From NCBI GenBank assembly GCA_031292015.1, contig JARLHY010000188.1:1-23208 (forward strand): a DNA stretch of 23,208 bases, in the 5' to 3' direction. This DNA comes from Negativicutes bacterium. Lineage in GTDB: Bacteria; Bacillota_C; Negativicutes; Sporomusales_B; JARLHX01. Of this stretch, positions 6,534-13,329 are shown in pieces. Position 1 is the stretch's first letter, and each line of letters starts with the position of its first letter. Position numbers and translations under genes: made by a program. The notes under the pieces are model-generated. The model was not told the DNA's origin. It worked only from the letters and a program-made list of their open reading frames with translations, and did no database searches.

Positions 6534-9500
6534 TCACCGGGCAGACAGGAAACGGACGGCATCAGCCTCGGGTACCGGCCGGCTGATGATATAGCCCTGG
6601 AGGAGGTCGCAGCGGCACTTGGTCAGGTATTCGATCTGCTGCCGGGTCTCAACCCCCTCGGCCACCACCGTCATCTCCATGACATGCGCCATATCGACAA
6701 TACTGCCGATGATGGCCTTTTGAACGCCGTCGGTCAGAATCATGTCGATGAAGGCTTTGTCTATTTTCAAGGTCTTGACCGGCAGCCGCTGGAGATAGGT
6801 CAGGGAGGAATAACCTTTGCCGAAGTCATCAAGCGATAACCTTACTCCCATCTCCCGCAGTTCACCGAGCTTGCGGGTGCTTTCCTCCATCGAGGCAATC
6901 AGTGCGTTCTCGGTAATCTCAAGTTCAAGCCGGTCCGGCTCAATGCCGCTGTCCCGGAGAACTTTGCCGACGGTGTCGACGAAACCGTCGGCGCACAACT
7001 GGTGCGGTGATATGTTGACAGCGACATGGATATTGTCCCAGCCCTGCTCGCCGAGCCGCCGGACGAATTGGCAGGCCTCGCGAAGCACCCAGCGTCCAAT
7101 ATGCTGAATGAGGCCGCTCTGCTCAGCCAGCGGAATAAACCGGGCCGGCGGGATTGGACCATGGTCCGGACTATTCCAGCGCAGCAGGGCTTCGAACCCG
7201 ACGGTGATGCCGTCAGCAAGGCCCACCTGGGGCTGATAATGCAGGGTGAGTTCACCTCGCTCCACGGCATAGCGCAGGCTATTGGTAAGCAGTATCTTGT
7301 CATAGGCTTCGGTCTGCATGGAAGGCTCGTAGAACCGCCAGCAGTTTTTGCCGGCTTTTTTGGCTGCGTACATGGCGTTATCGGCATTTTTAAATATCTC
7401 GCCGGCGCTGTCGCCGTCGTCAGGGTAGAGGGCGATCCCGGCGCTGGCCGAGATGGGGAAACGAATACCGTGGGCGTGGAAGTCCTGCTGGAAGGCGTCG
7501 ATGATGCGGTCGGCGATAGCGGACACTCTTCTCCGGTCGTGCTGACCCGGCAACATCACCATAAATTCATCACCGCCAATCCGTCCGACGAAAGCGGCGT
7601 CCCCGGCTTCCTCGGCGATGCGGTTACCGGCGTTGATGATAAGAGCATCGCCATAGGCATGCCCGAAAGAGTCGTTTACCATCTTCACGTCGTCCATGTC
7701 GATAAACAGTACGGCGCCGGCGCCGGCGTCCAGGCGGGCTTTCTCCATCTCTGCCTCAAGCCGCTCGTTGAGATGGGCCCTGTTAGGCAACCCGGTCAGG
7801 GCGTCGCAGTAGGCCATGTAGCGGATATCCTCCTCAGCCCGCTTGCGGTCGGTGATATTGTCGAAGACAGTGACGAAATAGCCTGGGCTGGTGCTGTATG
7901 CGGAGACCAAATACCACCCATTCAGCGGCTCGGCGTAAAATTCCAGAGTTTCCGGCCTGCCGGTCCGGGCAACCCGGCCAAAGATTTCGAACAGTTCCGG
8001 ATTGGCTTTTTTGATTTCCGGAACCACTTCGGTCATTTTACGGCCGACGACGTCCATGAGCCCGGTCAGCTGGCCAAAAGCATTGTTGACCATCAGAAAA
8101 ACATAGTCCTGAGGCTCCTCGTCGTCGAAAATCATCCGGTGATAAGCGAATCCATGGAACATGTTCTCGAACAACGAGCGGTAGCGCTCTTCGCTTACAG
8201 CCAGTTCGTCCCGGTGCTGGCGGAGGGTTTTCTCGGCCGCCTGTCGTTCTTCGACCTCTTTTTCCAGTGCGGTGTTGATATCCTGCAGCTCGCTGGTCCG
8301 TTCAGCTACCTTGGTTTCCAGTTCGGCGTTCAGTTCGGTCAGAGCGGCCTGAGCCGCCTGCCGTTCGGTGATTTCCGCCGCCAGGGCGGCGTTTATGTCC
8401 TGGATCTCCGCGACCTTACCCGCCAGTTTGACTTCATTTTCTTTGAGCAGGCCGATGGTGGCACCGATTTTGCTGTTCATGGCAACAAAAGTATCGCACA
8501 AGAGGCCCAGTTCGCGGGGCATCTTATTCAGCCGTTCATCCCGGCCGACCTGGGCGTAGTTTTCCGCCGCCACAAGGTTGGACTGACCGATCAGCCAGTC
8601 GATGGGCCGCTTGATCCGGTCGGTCAGCAGCGCAGCCAGCGGCAATATCAGCAGCAGCAGAACAAAGGTGCCACCAGCCATCATGGCCAGTTGGGCATAA
8701 ATCGGGCCAAGGATTTCGGCCTCGTCGATCCTGCCGATGATTGTCCAGTTCCGTTCAGGCGCGTCGAGATAGGCTCCCAGAACCCTGTTGCCCAAATAAT
8801 CGGTCCATTCGGCAGTGCCGGATTCGCCGAGAATGATGTTGCGGGAAGCGTCTGCGGACAGCTTCAGGTTCATTCTCACCTGGCCGCTGACAAGGCCCTT
8901 TTCAGCCAGCCGGGCGCTGTTGCGCGGCTCGGTGATCAGCACTCCCTGGCGATTGACAAGGAATATCTGTCCGGTCTGGCCGATCCAGTTTTCATGGATG
9001 AGCTTCTCCATCGTGACCGTCCTGATCGAGCCGAGAATCAGCCCGGAAAACTGCCCGGCCCGATCATAGACCGGAACAGCCAAATTGATGATGACATGGC
9101 CGCTGTTGCGGCCGATGACAACATCGGAAATATACTCGCTGCCGGCTTTTGCCGCTTCGTAGTAGGGCCTGCCAACCGCAACCGAAAATTTTATGCCACT
9201 GCTCAGGGTGGATACTTTGAAAATGCCTTCTTTATCAATGAAGGAAAAGGAGTCGAAGGTGCTGTCATGCTTCAGCTTCTGAAACAGTTCCCGCCTTATC
9301 AAGGCCTCGTCTTCGGTCCGCAAAGCCTCGCTGGCGCTGATTTCACGGATATTCTGGATCCGTTCCTCCAGCCAGTATTCGATCAGCCGCTTTTCAAACC
9401 CGACCTGCTGGCGAATGATTTCCAGGCTTTCCTGCTTAGCTGCCTTGATTTGTCCGGCGGTATAAATAGCCATGATCAGCAGGCTGGGAACGACCACAAG

Positions 9501-9548
9501 CAGAACCGTCCATAGTCTGAACTGCCGTTTAAGGGGCATATTCGTCAT
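6534..9548 (-). CDS. Membrane Cache-HAMP-PAS-GGDEF-EAL c-di-GMP signalling protein
   Basis: Bifunctional c-di-GMP synthase/phosphodiesterase candidate of 1004 residues. The ATG at 9548 has GAGGAG 8 bases upstream. In order: membrane segment 12-30, extracytoplasmic Cache-type sensor (about 35-285), membrane segment 289-308, HAMP (about 310-362), a coiled coil (365-450) built from two similar blocks around EIQDINAALAAEITERQAA and ELQDINTALEKEVEERQAA, PAS (about 452-570), GGDEF (575-740) and EAL (about 750-1000). The GGDEF active site is intact (RIGGDEF, 656-662), but no RxxD inhibitory site stands before it. EAL residues are present: Glu786 in FEALLRW, Asn845, Glu877, Asp907-Asp908 in DDFGKGYSS, Lys928 and Glu964. 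Both activities are therefore possible. It is a monocistronic unit. Confidence 0.96.
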   Translation of the reverse strand: MTNMPLKRQFRLWTVLLVVVPSLLIMAIYTAGQIKAAKQESLEIIRQQVGFEKRLIEYWLEERIQNIREISASEALRTEDEALIRRELFQKLKHDSTFDSFSFIDKEGIFKVSTLSSGIKFSVAVGRPYYEAAKAGSEYISDVVIGRNSGHVIINLAVPVYDRAGQFSGLILGSIRTVTMEKLIHENWIGQTGQIFLVNRQGVLITEPRNSARLAEKGLVSGQVRMNLKLSADASRNIILGESGTAEWTDYLGNRVLGAYLDAPERNWTIIGRIDEAEILGPIYAQLAMMAGGTFVLLLLILPLAALLTDRIKRPIDWLIGQSNLVAAENYAQVGRDERLNKMPRELGLLCDTFVAMNSKIGATIGLLKENEVKLAGKVAEIQDINAALAAEITERQAAQAALTELNAELETKVAERTSELQDINTALEKEVEERQAAEKTLRQHRDELAVSEERYRSLFENMFHGFAYHRMIFDDEEPQDYVFLMVNNAFGQLTGLMDVVGRKMTEVVPEIKKANPELFEIFGRVARTGRPETLEFYAEPLNGWYLVSAYSTSPGYFVTVFDNITDRKRAEEDIRYMAYCDALTGLPNRAHLNERLEAEMEKARLDAGAGAVLFIDMDDVKMVNDSFGHAYGDALIINAGNRIAEEAGDAAFVGRIGGDEFMVMLPGQHDRRRVSAIADRIIDAFQQDFHAHGIRFPISASAGIALYPDDGDSAGEIFKNADNAMYAAKKAGKNCWRFYEPSMQTEAYDKILLTNSLRYAVERGELTLHYQPQVGLADGITVGFEALLRWNSPDHGPIPPARFIPLAEQSGLIQHIGRWVLREACQFVRRLGEQGWDNIHVAVNISPHQLCADGFVDTVGKVLRDSGIEPDRLELEITENALIASMEESTRKLGELREMGVRLSLDDFGKGYSSLTYLQRLPVKTLKIDKAFIDMILTDGVQKAIIGSIVDMAHVMEMTVVAEGVETRQQIEYLTKCRCDLLQGYIISRPVPEADAVRFLSAR

Positions 9549-9691
9549 CTTCAGAACTCCTCATCTGTTTTCACCGAGGCGACCGACGGCAGGCCGAATT
9601 GGCGTGATGCTCATTGCCGTCACAAGAATACATCTTTGCCTTTTCAAGAAGATTAGACGCTCCAACGACAAATTCCTCTACATATCGACAA

Positions 9692-9720
9692 ATTATCCCA
9701 ACCATTTTTCCTCAGCACAA
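9692..9720 (-). promoter_or_regulatory. Promoter of the GGDEF-EAL gene with overlapping direct repeats
   Basis: Minus-strand TTGTGC (9715-9720), 17 bases, then GATAAT (9692-9697). The leader would be about 137 bases. The 9-mer AATTTGTCG occurs twice in direct orientation, at 9686-9694 (overlapping the -10 box) and 9666-9674, 20 bases apart. This is two helical turns and suggests a regulator site. Confidence 0.5.
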
Positions 9721-9766
9721 GCGGTTCCGCAACTCTGCCGTTGGTGCTGCACCTAAACGAAACAGA

Positions 9767-9791
9767 AAGATCCGGATGCTATCCGGATCTT
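9767..9791 (-). terminator. Terminator of the secreted-protein gene
   Basis: An 11-bp perfect inverted repeat (AAGATCCGGAT) with a 3-base loop; the minus-strand transcript continues TTTCTGTTTCGTTT. It lies 31 bases after the stop codon at 9822. No gene is apparent between it and the GGDEF-EAL promoter. Confidence 0.8.
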
Positions 9792-9821
9792 CGACAGGTC
9801 TTGTCAACAGCAACAGGCAGG

Positions 9822-10373
9822 CTATTTATTTTCAAACCGGAAAACATTGGTGTCCGGATGCCAGCTGCTGCCGCCGTACCAGATTTGCTTGCGGCTGACG
9901 GCCGTTCCGTTCATGAGCAGGTCGAAGGAGACATAGCTGGCGCCGGCAAGGCCGAAATGAATCCCTTCGGAGCCTTCGGAGGCGCTGAGTTTGAAGAAGA
10001 TCTTGTGAGGTCCGCACTCTGCTTCCAGTCCGGCGAAAACAAACCTGGCTTCGCTGGTCGGATTCAGACTTTCAAACCAGAACCGGCTCTGAATGTCGGG
10101 ATAGGTCTGAAACGATTCCCCGCCGTCGAGACGATGGCCCCGTATGTCGTAAAATCTTCCGTCGGTGCGGATTGTCCCGCTGAAGGTATAACTGCCGCCG
10201 GCAGGCACCGCCCAAAGATGGAAGCCGTAACCGTCCATCCATACGTAATAACCCGGAGCCCCGCCATACCGGGAAGGCCGATCCTCGATTTCCGAAGTCC
10301 AGGCGAAGGCGCTGCCGCTCAAGGCAACGAGATAAACAACAGCCAGAATGATGGTCATCCATTTTTTTCTCAT
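9822..10373 (-). CDS. Secreted protein of unknown function
   Basis: A 183-residue protein that I do not recognise. It has a classic signal peptide: MRKK, a hydrophobic core WMTIILAVVYLVALSGS and a likely cleavage after Ala24 in SAFA-W. The mature part is rich in aromatic residues and glycine and appears beta-rich (YYVWMDGYGFHLWAVPAGG at about 42-60; RFWFESLNP at about 98-106). It has only one cysteine after the signal sequence, and no lipobox. GGAAGG lies 7 bases before the ATG. It is monocistronic, with its own terminator. Codon use looks like that of neighbouring genes. The export signal is secure but the function is open; a periplasmic or surface beta-sandwich protein is a guess. Confidence 0.8.
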   Translation of the reverse strand: MRKKWMTIILAVVYLVALSGSAFAWTSEIEDRPSRYGGAPGYYVWMDGYGFHLWAVPAGGSYTFSGTIRTDGRFYDIRGHRLDGGESFQTYPDIQSRFWFESLNPTSEARFVFAGLEAECGPHKIFFKLSASEGSEGIHFGLAGASYVSFDLLMNGTAVSRKQIWYGGSSWHPDTNVFRFENK

Positions 10374-10462
10374 ACTTACACCTTCCTTTTGCCAAGATGG
10401 CAGATCGATTTTGTCATGGGCGGCAGGCGGTCCAACCGCTCTTTTGCCGGCGAAAGTTGGCT

Positions 10463-10491
10463 ATAATTGTAAATTCCGCAAATCTTCACAA
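10463..10491 (-). promoter_or_regulatory. Possible promoter of the secreted-protein gene
   Basis: Minus-strand TTGTGA (10486-10491), 17 bases, AATTAT (10463-10468). An alternative -10, TACAAT, overlaps it at 10466-10471. Position is plausible, about 90 bases before the ATG at 10373, but the boxes are only moderate. Confidence 0.3.
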
Positions 10492-10574
10492 AACCCTTTA
10501 AGTCCTCCGCAAGTGGTGCCAACACTTTTCCCGCCCAGACACGGTTTGGCGGAAGCCCCAGGTCCGGCAACAAC

Positions 10575-10601
10575 AAAAAACCCGGACAGTATCCTTCCGG
10601 G
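10575..10601 (-). terminator. Terminator of the DUF3231-like gene
   Basis: CCCGGA/TCCGGG stem with a 9-base loop, followed on the minus strand by six T. It is 46 bases after the stop codon at 10648. Confidence 0.82.
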
Positions 10602-10647
10602 CTGAGGGTCGCAGGACAGGTATTGGAAAACAGAAACTAAGCCGAAA

Positions 10648-11184
10648 TCAGTGTTCTACCTTGGGTACTCCGGGCAGCCAGCCCTTATGGATAGCCAGTT
10701 TCAGCAGGCGGTAATCCCACTGCAGCCCGCTGCTTAACAGTTTGTTCACCGCGGCGGCAATCTCAAGCTGATAACATTGCTGCAGCGTCAGAAAAAGAGT
10801 TAGTTGGAAGTTTCTCGCCAGGTTTCCGAGAGCTATGACGATTTCCAGGTCTGTCAACCGGACGCCACGGGGATAATCCACAGTCTCGTAGAGGGGATGA
10901 GGAGGAAAGTGTATATCCGGCGCCTGAGCGTCTCCAGCGCGCATCAGTTTTTCACATTCTTCAATCGCCGGAAGAGTTTGTTCGTAAATAGCCTCCTTGA
11001 TCAACGCTCTGAGTTCGGCGTCTTCAGCCTGGTTGTAAAAGCTGCTGAGCAGCGAGATATTGTGCCGCGCCTGGAGGATCAGCCCATATAAACCGGCCGC
11101 CTCCAAATAACCTATCGGTTCCTTGTCGACAACCGCCTGCACTATTTTACGCGTCAATGCATCAACCTGATCAATGATGGTCAA
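10648..11184 (-). CDS. DUF3231-like helical protein
   Basis: A 178-residue protein with a TTG start at 11184, chosen because AAGGGGGGG lies 8 bases upstream; another TTG at 11226 has no ribosome binding site. It appears all-helical, with two related halves: YLEAAGLYGLILQARHNISL... and DLEIVIALGNLARNFQLTLF..., each followed by an acidic helix, and ending KLAIHKGWLPGVPKVEH. The pattern of helices, the proline-containing linker (about 85-110) and the terminal KGW.P motif resemble DUF3231, a ferritin-like family common in spore-forming Firmicutes and linked to spore coat or stress. I assign this from memory of the pattern. There is no signal peptide. No catalytic residues can be named. It forms its own transcription unit, ended by the terminator at 10575-10601. 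Confidence 0.65.
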   Translation of the reverse strand: MTIIDQVDALTRKIVQAVVDKEPIGYLEAAGLYGLILQARHNISLLSSFYNQAEDAELRALIKEAIYEQTLPAIEECEKLMRAGDAQAPDIHFPPHPLYETVDYPRGVRLTDLEIVIALGNLARNFQLTLFLTLQQCYQLEIAAAVNKLLSSGLQWDYRLLKLAIHKGWLPGVPKVEH

Positions 11185-11224
11185 TTGCAGCCCCCCCTTA
11201 TCATGGCTAGGCAGGTACGCAAAC

Positions 11225-11261
11225 AAGACCGGCTCCCCTGATTTAACGTTATCGCGGTCTT
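11225..11261. repeat. Inverted repeat upstream of the DUF3231-like gene
   Basis: AAGACCG (11225-11231) and CGGTCTT (11255-11261) are exact complements with a 23-base loop. The stem overlaps the end of the possible small ORF at 11260-11361 and may act as a weak attenuator. There is no T-run. Confidence 0.35.
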
Positions 11262-11361
11262 ATTTGATCTTCCTTCTGATTTTCAGGGCCAGGGACGGAG
11301 AAGCAATTTCAAGAATGAACAGCAACGTACCCACGATAATCTTCCATCTGCTGCCGGCGAT
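11260..11361 (-). CDS. Possible 33-residue membrane peptide with an ATC start (or a decayed gene)
   Basis: A textbook AAAGGAGG (11369-11376) lies 7 bases upstream of an ATC codon at 11361 in an open frame that ends with TAA at 11260. The peptide after the start would read AGSRWKIIVGTLLFILEIAS..., with a hydrophobic stretch followed by the basic end KIRRKIK. No ATG, GTG or TTG stands at the right distance from the ribosome binding site. It could use a rare ATC start, be a gene with a mutated ATG, or be chance. It lies in the 334-base space between 11185 and 11518, where nothing else convincing is visible. Confidence 0.3.
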   Translation of the reverse strand: MAGSRWKIIVGTLLFILEIASPSLALKIRRKIK

Positions 11362-11518
11362 ACGATTACCTCCTTTACCAGCGGCCCCGACTGATTACAG
11401 CCAGGTTGGTGGCAAAATCGCCTCTGACAATAGTGTGAGAGGGTTGAGAGGAGTTCATGCCAAGAATTATTTGGGTCATCACCGGGGTCGGCACGAGTTG
11501 GCGGTGCACAAACAGCAA

Positions 11519-11544
11519 AAAGTCTGGGCAACTGCCCAGACTTT
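11519..11544 (-). terminator. Terminator of the 41-residue peptide gene
   Basis: AAAGTCTGGG/CCCAGACTTT stem with a 6-base loop that can pair further, then TT-GCTGTTT on the minus strand. It begins 10 bases after the stop codon at 11555, and supports that small ORF as an expressed gene. Confidence 0.82.
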
Positions 11545-11554
11545 AAGAGAGGTG

Positions 11555-11680
11555 TCAATCATCAGCCATATGCATTGCTTTGGCGCCGAGATAAACTATC
11601 GCCCCGATGGCCATCACTTTGAAAAGGGTGGAACCCATCATGCCGCGATCACGATGATGACAACGCATATCAAAAAACAT
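11555..11680 (-). CDS. Small 41-residue membrane peptide
   Basis: The ATG at 11680 is preceded by GGGAGG 7 bases upstream. The peptide starts MFFDMRCHHRDRGMM, continues with a hydrophobic segment STLFKVMAIGAIVYLGAKAM (about residues 17-36), and ends HMADD. One transmembrane helix with a basic, histidine-rich N-terminus is likely. A strong terminator lies 10 bases past the stop. The ribosome binding site, helix and terminator together make a real gene likely. I do not recognise a family; small one-helix proteins of this sort are common in spore-formers and in membrane complexes. Its neighbours are the DUF3231-like gene and the cysteine-rich mini-protein, so a sporulation link is possible but unproven. 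Confidence 0.7.
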   Translation of the reverse strand: MFFDMRCHHRDRGMMGSTLFKVMAIGAIVYLGAKAMHMADD

Positions 11681-11799
11681 AACAACACCTCCCGAAGTTA
11701 GGTTTCCCGATGCTGACCCGGCAACTCCCGAGAGATATTGCCTATTTTAGAACAAAATGTGCCCGGCTGTGGGGCGTGTCCAGGCTGAGGCAGGGGCTG

Positions 11800-11838
11800 A
11801 AACAGGAAAAGAGCAGGATTCCTGCCCTTTTCCTGTTT
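11800..11838. terminator. Bidirectional-looking terminator after the cysteine-rich protein
   Basis: A long inverted repeat, AAACAGGAAAAG paired with CTTTTCCTGTTT, extended inward by GCAGG/CCTGC around ATT, with one mismatch. It lies 26 bases after the minus-strand stop at 11865. The T content is modest on both sides. Confidence 0.75.
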
Positions 11839-11864
11839 TCACTATCCTGTTAAGACACCAGCGG

Positions 11865-12077
11865 CTACCGGTAACCGCCGAAAAACAAGTGACCGCCACC
11901 CAAGCCGCAGCGCGGGCAGCCGGGATACCCGTGTTCATACTCTAAGCCACAATAGGAACAGACTTCGATCATATTGAAGCAACAGGTTTTGTACAATTTA
12001 TATTTCTTGACCATTTCCCCGACGCATTTGGTTTCGCATTTTGGCATACAGTGATGCCAGGGGCCGTAACCGTACAT
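11865..12077 (-). CDS. Cysteine-rich zinc-ribbon-like mini-protein
   Basis: A 70-residue protein of unknown family. The ATG at 12077 follows AGGAGG by 7 bases. It contains nine cysteines: 10, 14, 18, 32, 33, 40, 43, 54 and 57. Cys40-x2-Cys43 and Cys54-x2-Cys57 with ten residues between form a zinc-ribbon-like knuckle (VCSYCGLEYEHGYPGCPRCG). The N-terminal Cys10-x3-Cys14-x3-Cys18 spacing could bind another metal or form disulfides. The start MYGYGPWHHC and end GGGHLFFGGYR are glycine-, tyrosine- and histidine-rich, as in some spore coat or crust proteins. It is monocistronic, with a terminator. The promoter resembles a mother-cell sporulation type. The function is not known. Confidence 0.78.
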   Translation of the reverse strand: MYGYGPWHHCMPKCETKCVGEMVKKYKLYKTCCFNMIEVCSYCGLEYEHGYPGCPRCGLGGGHLFFGGYR

Positions 12078-12114
12078 TCAAACACCTCCTGTTTTTCTTT
12101 GTAGGTCCCTGCTA

Positions 12115-12142
12115 TATCGTATGCAAAAAAGCAGCATGGTGT
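12115..12142 (-). promoter_or_regulatory. Possible sporulation sigma-K-like promoter
   Basis: On the minus strand, AC (12141-12142), 17 bases, then CATACGATA (12115-12123) fits the sigma-K consensus AC-N17-CATANNNTA. The predicted transcript start is about 30 bases upstream of the cysteine-rich gene. The consensus is loose, so chance is possible. No good sigma-A pair is visible at this position. Confidence 0.35.
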
Positions 12143-12252
12143 TATGTAACTTTATTGTTTCCCTTTTGGGAATATGAGGAAAAACCGAGAGCCGGACGAC
12201 AAAAATAACAACCTTTGTCCTGCCTGCAGCTCTTGTAAATCACGATAACACC

Positions 12253-12281
12253 TTGACGGTTGGACATGATTCTATTACCAT
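12253..12281 (+). promoter_or_regulatory. Sigma-A-type promoter of the M23 peptidase gene
   Basis: TTGACG (12253-12258), 17 bases, TACCAT (12276-12281). The transcript would start near 12288, about 50 bases before the ATG at 12340. It also argues against the frame's upstream TTG at 12253 as a start codon, since that TTG is the -35 box. Confidence 0.55.
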
Positions 12282-12339
12282 ATGCTTGGAGCATGGTTCG
12301 AGGTTTCTATATTTATCGGATCACAAGAGGAGCCAGCAT

Positions 12340-12984
12340 ATGAATATCAGGCCCAATAGGGACAACAATCAAAACGCAGCGGACACGCATTCCAAGCCGG
12401 TTCTTTTCCGGCGATGGACTGTTCTGCTGATCTGTTTAGCCTTCGTTTCGACAGCCGTCGTCCTGAACCGGCACGAAAGCAGCGCCAGCGCTATTGCAGT
12501 TACTGAAACGGCACCTGCTGCCCAGCAGAAAGAGATCAGGCAGAATCAGAAAAACGTCAAACTAGCAAGCCTTGCTCACCTGGCGGTGACACCGTCCATC
12601 TGGCCGACCGACGGGTCGGTCACCTCCGGTTTCGGCTGGCGTGCTTCGCCTTGGGGCGGCGGCAACGAAATGCATCCAGGCATTGATATCGCCAGCAATA
12701 TAGGTACACCGGTGGTAGCAACTGCCGATGGCACGGTGGTGCAGAGCGGCTGGCAGGAAGGCTATGGCAATATGGTGCAGATCGACCACGGCGGCGGCGT
12801 TGCAACCATTTATGGCCATAATTCCCAAATAGCGGTCAGTACCGGTCAACAGGTGAAAAAAGGTCAGATCATTTGTTATTCAGGCAACACCGGGATAAGT
12901 ACCGGCCCGCATGTTCACTACGAGGTGCGGGTGAACGGCGTTGCTGTGGATCCTATCCGCTATCTGGTTCTATACGAGCAGTGA
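12340..12984 (+). CDS. Membrane-anchored M23 (LytM-type) peptidase
   Basis: A peptidoglycan endopeptidase candidate of 214 residues, the only plus-strand gene. The ATG at 12340 has AAGAGGAG 7 bases upstream. It has a cytoplasmic N-terminus of about 25 residues, an uncleaved-anchor-like helix at 26-42 (WTVLLICLAFVSTAVVL), a linker, then the M23 domain from about 90. Zinc ligands and catalytic residues are intact: His112 and Asp116 in MHPGIDIAS, His160 in YGHNS, and His191-x-His193 in GPHVHYEVR. The domain is complete and ends shortly after VDPIRYLV. No LysM or SH3 domain is present. It may act in wall remodelling in growth or sporulation (compare SpoIIQ-like proteins, which often lack the ligands); the role cannot be fixed. 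A terminator follows. Confidence 0.93.
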   Translation: MNIRPNRDNNQNAADTHSKPVLFRRWTVLLICLAFVSTAVVLNRHESSASAIAVTETAPAAQQKEIRQNQKNVKLASLAHLAVTPSIWPTDGSVTSGFGWRASPWGGGNEMHPGIDIASNIGTPVVATADGTVVQSGWQEGYGNMVQIDHGGGVATIYGHNSQIAVSTGQQVKKGQIICYSGNTGISTGPHVHYEVRVNGVAVDPIRYLVLYEQ

Positions 12985-13021
12985 CCGAACTGAGCCGATG
13001 AACCGGCAAAAATCTAATTTA

Positions 13022-13056
13022 AAAACGCAGGCCTGATGGACCTGCGTTTTGTTTTT
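13022..13056. terminator. Bidirectional terminator between the M23 gene and the catabolic cluster
   Basis: AAAACGCAGG (13022-13031) and CCTGCGTTTT (13041-13050) form a 10-bp stem; T-runs follow on both strands (GTTTTTT on plus, TTTTTAAATT on minus). It serves the convergent M23 gene and the tautomerase gene. Its core is shared with the terminator at 19876-19906. Confidence 0.9.
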
Positions 13057-13078
13057 TGTCCGGGGGGATTGCTCCTGG

Positions 13079-13282
13079 TTATTGATCGCTCTTTGGCGAC
13101 CAGTTGTCACAAAGGGTGCCGCCTACCGACCAGTCTGCCTTATCAACATCCTGGAAAACGACCCAGATATACTCATTGGGGACACCGGTCTCCTCGCTTA
13201 CCACCGCGGTAATTTTTTCAGCCATTCTGGCTTTCTTTTCCCGGGAGTGCCCGGCAAAGAATTTGACATTGATGAACGGCAT
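13079..13282 (-). CDS. 4-oxalocrotonate tautomerase-family protein
   Basis: A small enzyme of 67 residues in the tautomerase superfamily. The ATG at 13282 follows AAGGGGGAG. The catalytic Pro2 is exposed after Met removal (MPFINVKFFAGHSREKK), and the conserved C-terminal block reads VFQDVDKADWSVGG. Family members use Pro1 of the mature protein as a general base in enol-keto tautomerisation, dehalogenation or decarboxylation. The length is a few residues above the usual 60-65. It is the last gene of the catabolic cluster, 47 bases after the amidohydrolase, and is followed by a terminator. In this context it would act on a dienol or hydroxylated ring product, by inference. Confidence 0.9.
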   Translation of the reverse strand: MPFINVKFFAGHSREKKARMAEKITAVVSEETGVPNEYIWVVFQDVDKADWSVGGTLCDNWSPKSDQ

Positions 13283-13329
13283 GTTTTTCTCCCCCTTATT
13301 TTATTGCATAAGTGTCCGTACCCGCCCTG

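Noticed and set aside
7026..9515. An 829-residue plus-strand open frame antisense to the GGDEF-EAL gene
   Set aside because: It is the exact antisense of a gene with clear domains; no ribosome binding site or family pattern, and such shadows are usual in GC-rich genes.
9822..10373. Lipoprotein signal in the secreted protein
   Set aside because: No cysteine stands at the cleavage site; SAFA-W is a type I site.
11283..11558. A 91-residue minus-strand frame in the gap before the DUF3231-like gene
   Set aside because: Composition is irregular, it runs through a terminator hairpin, and has no start signal.
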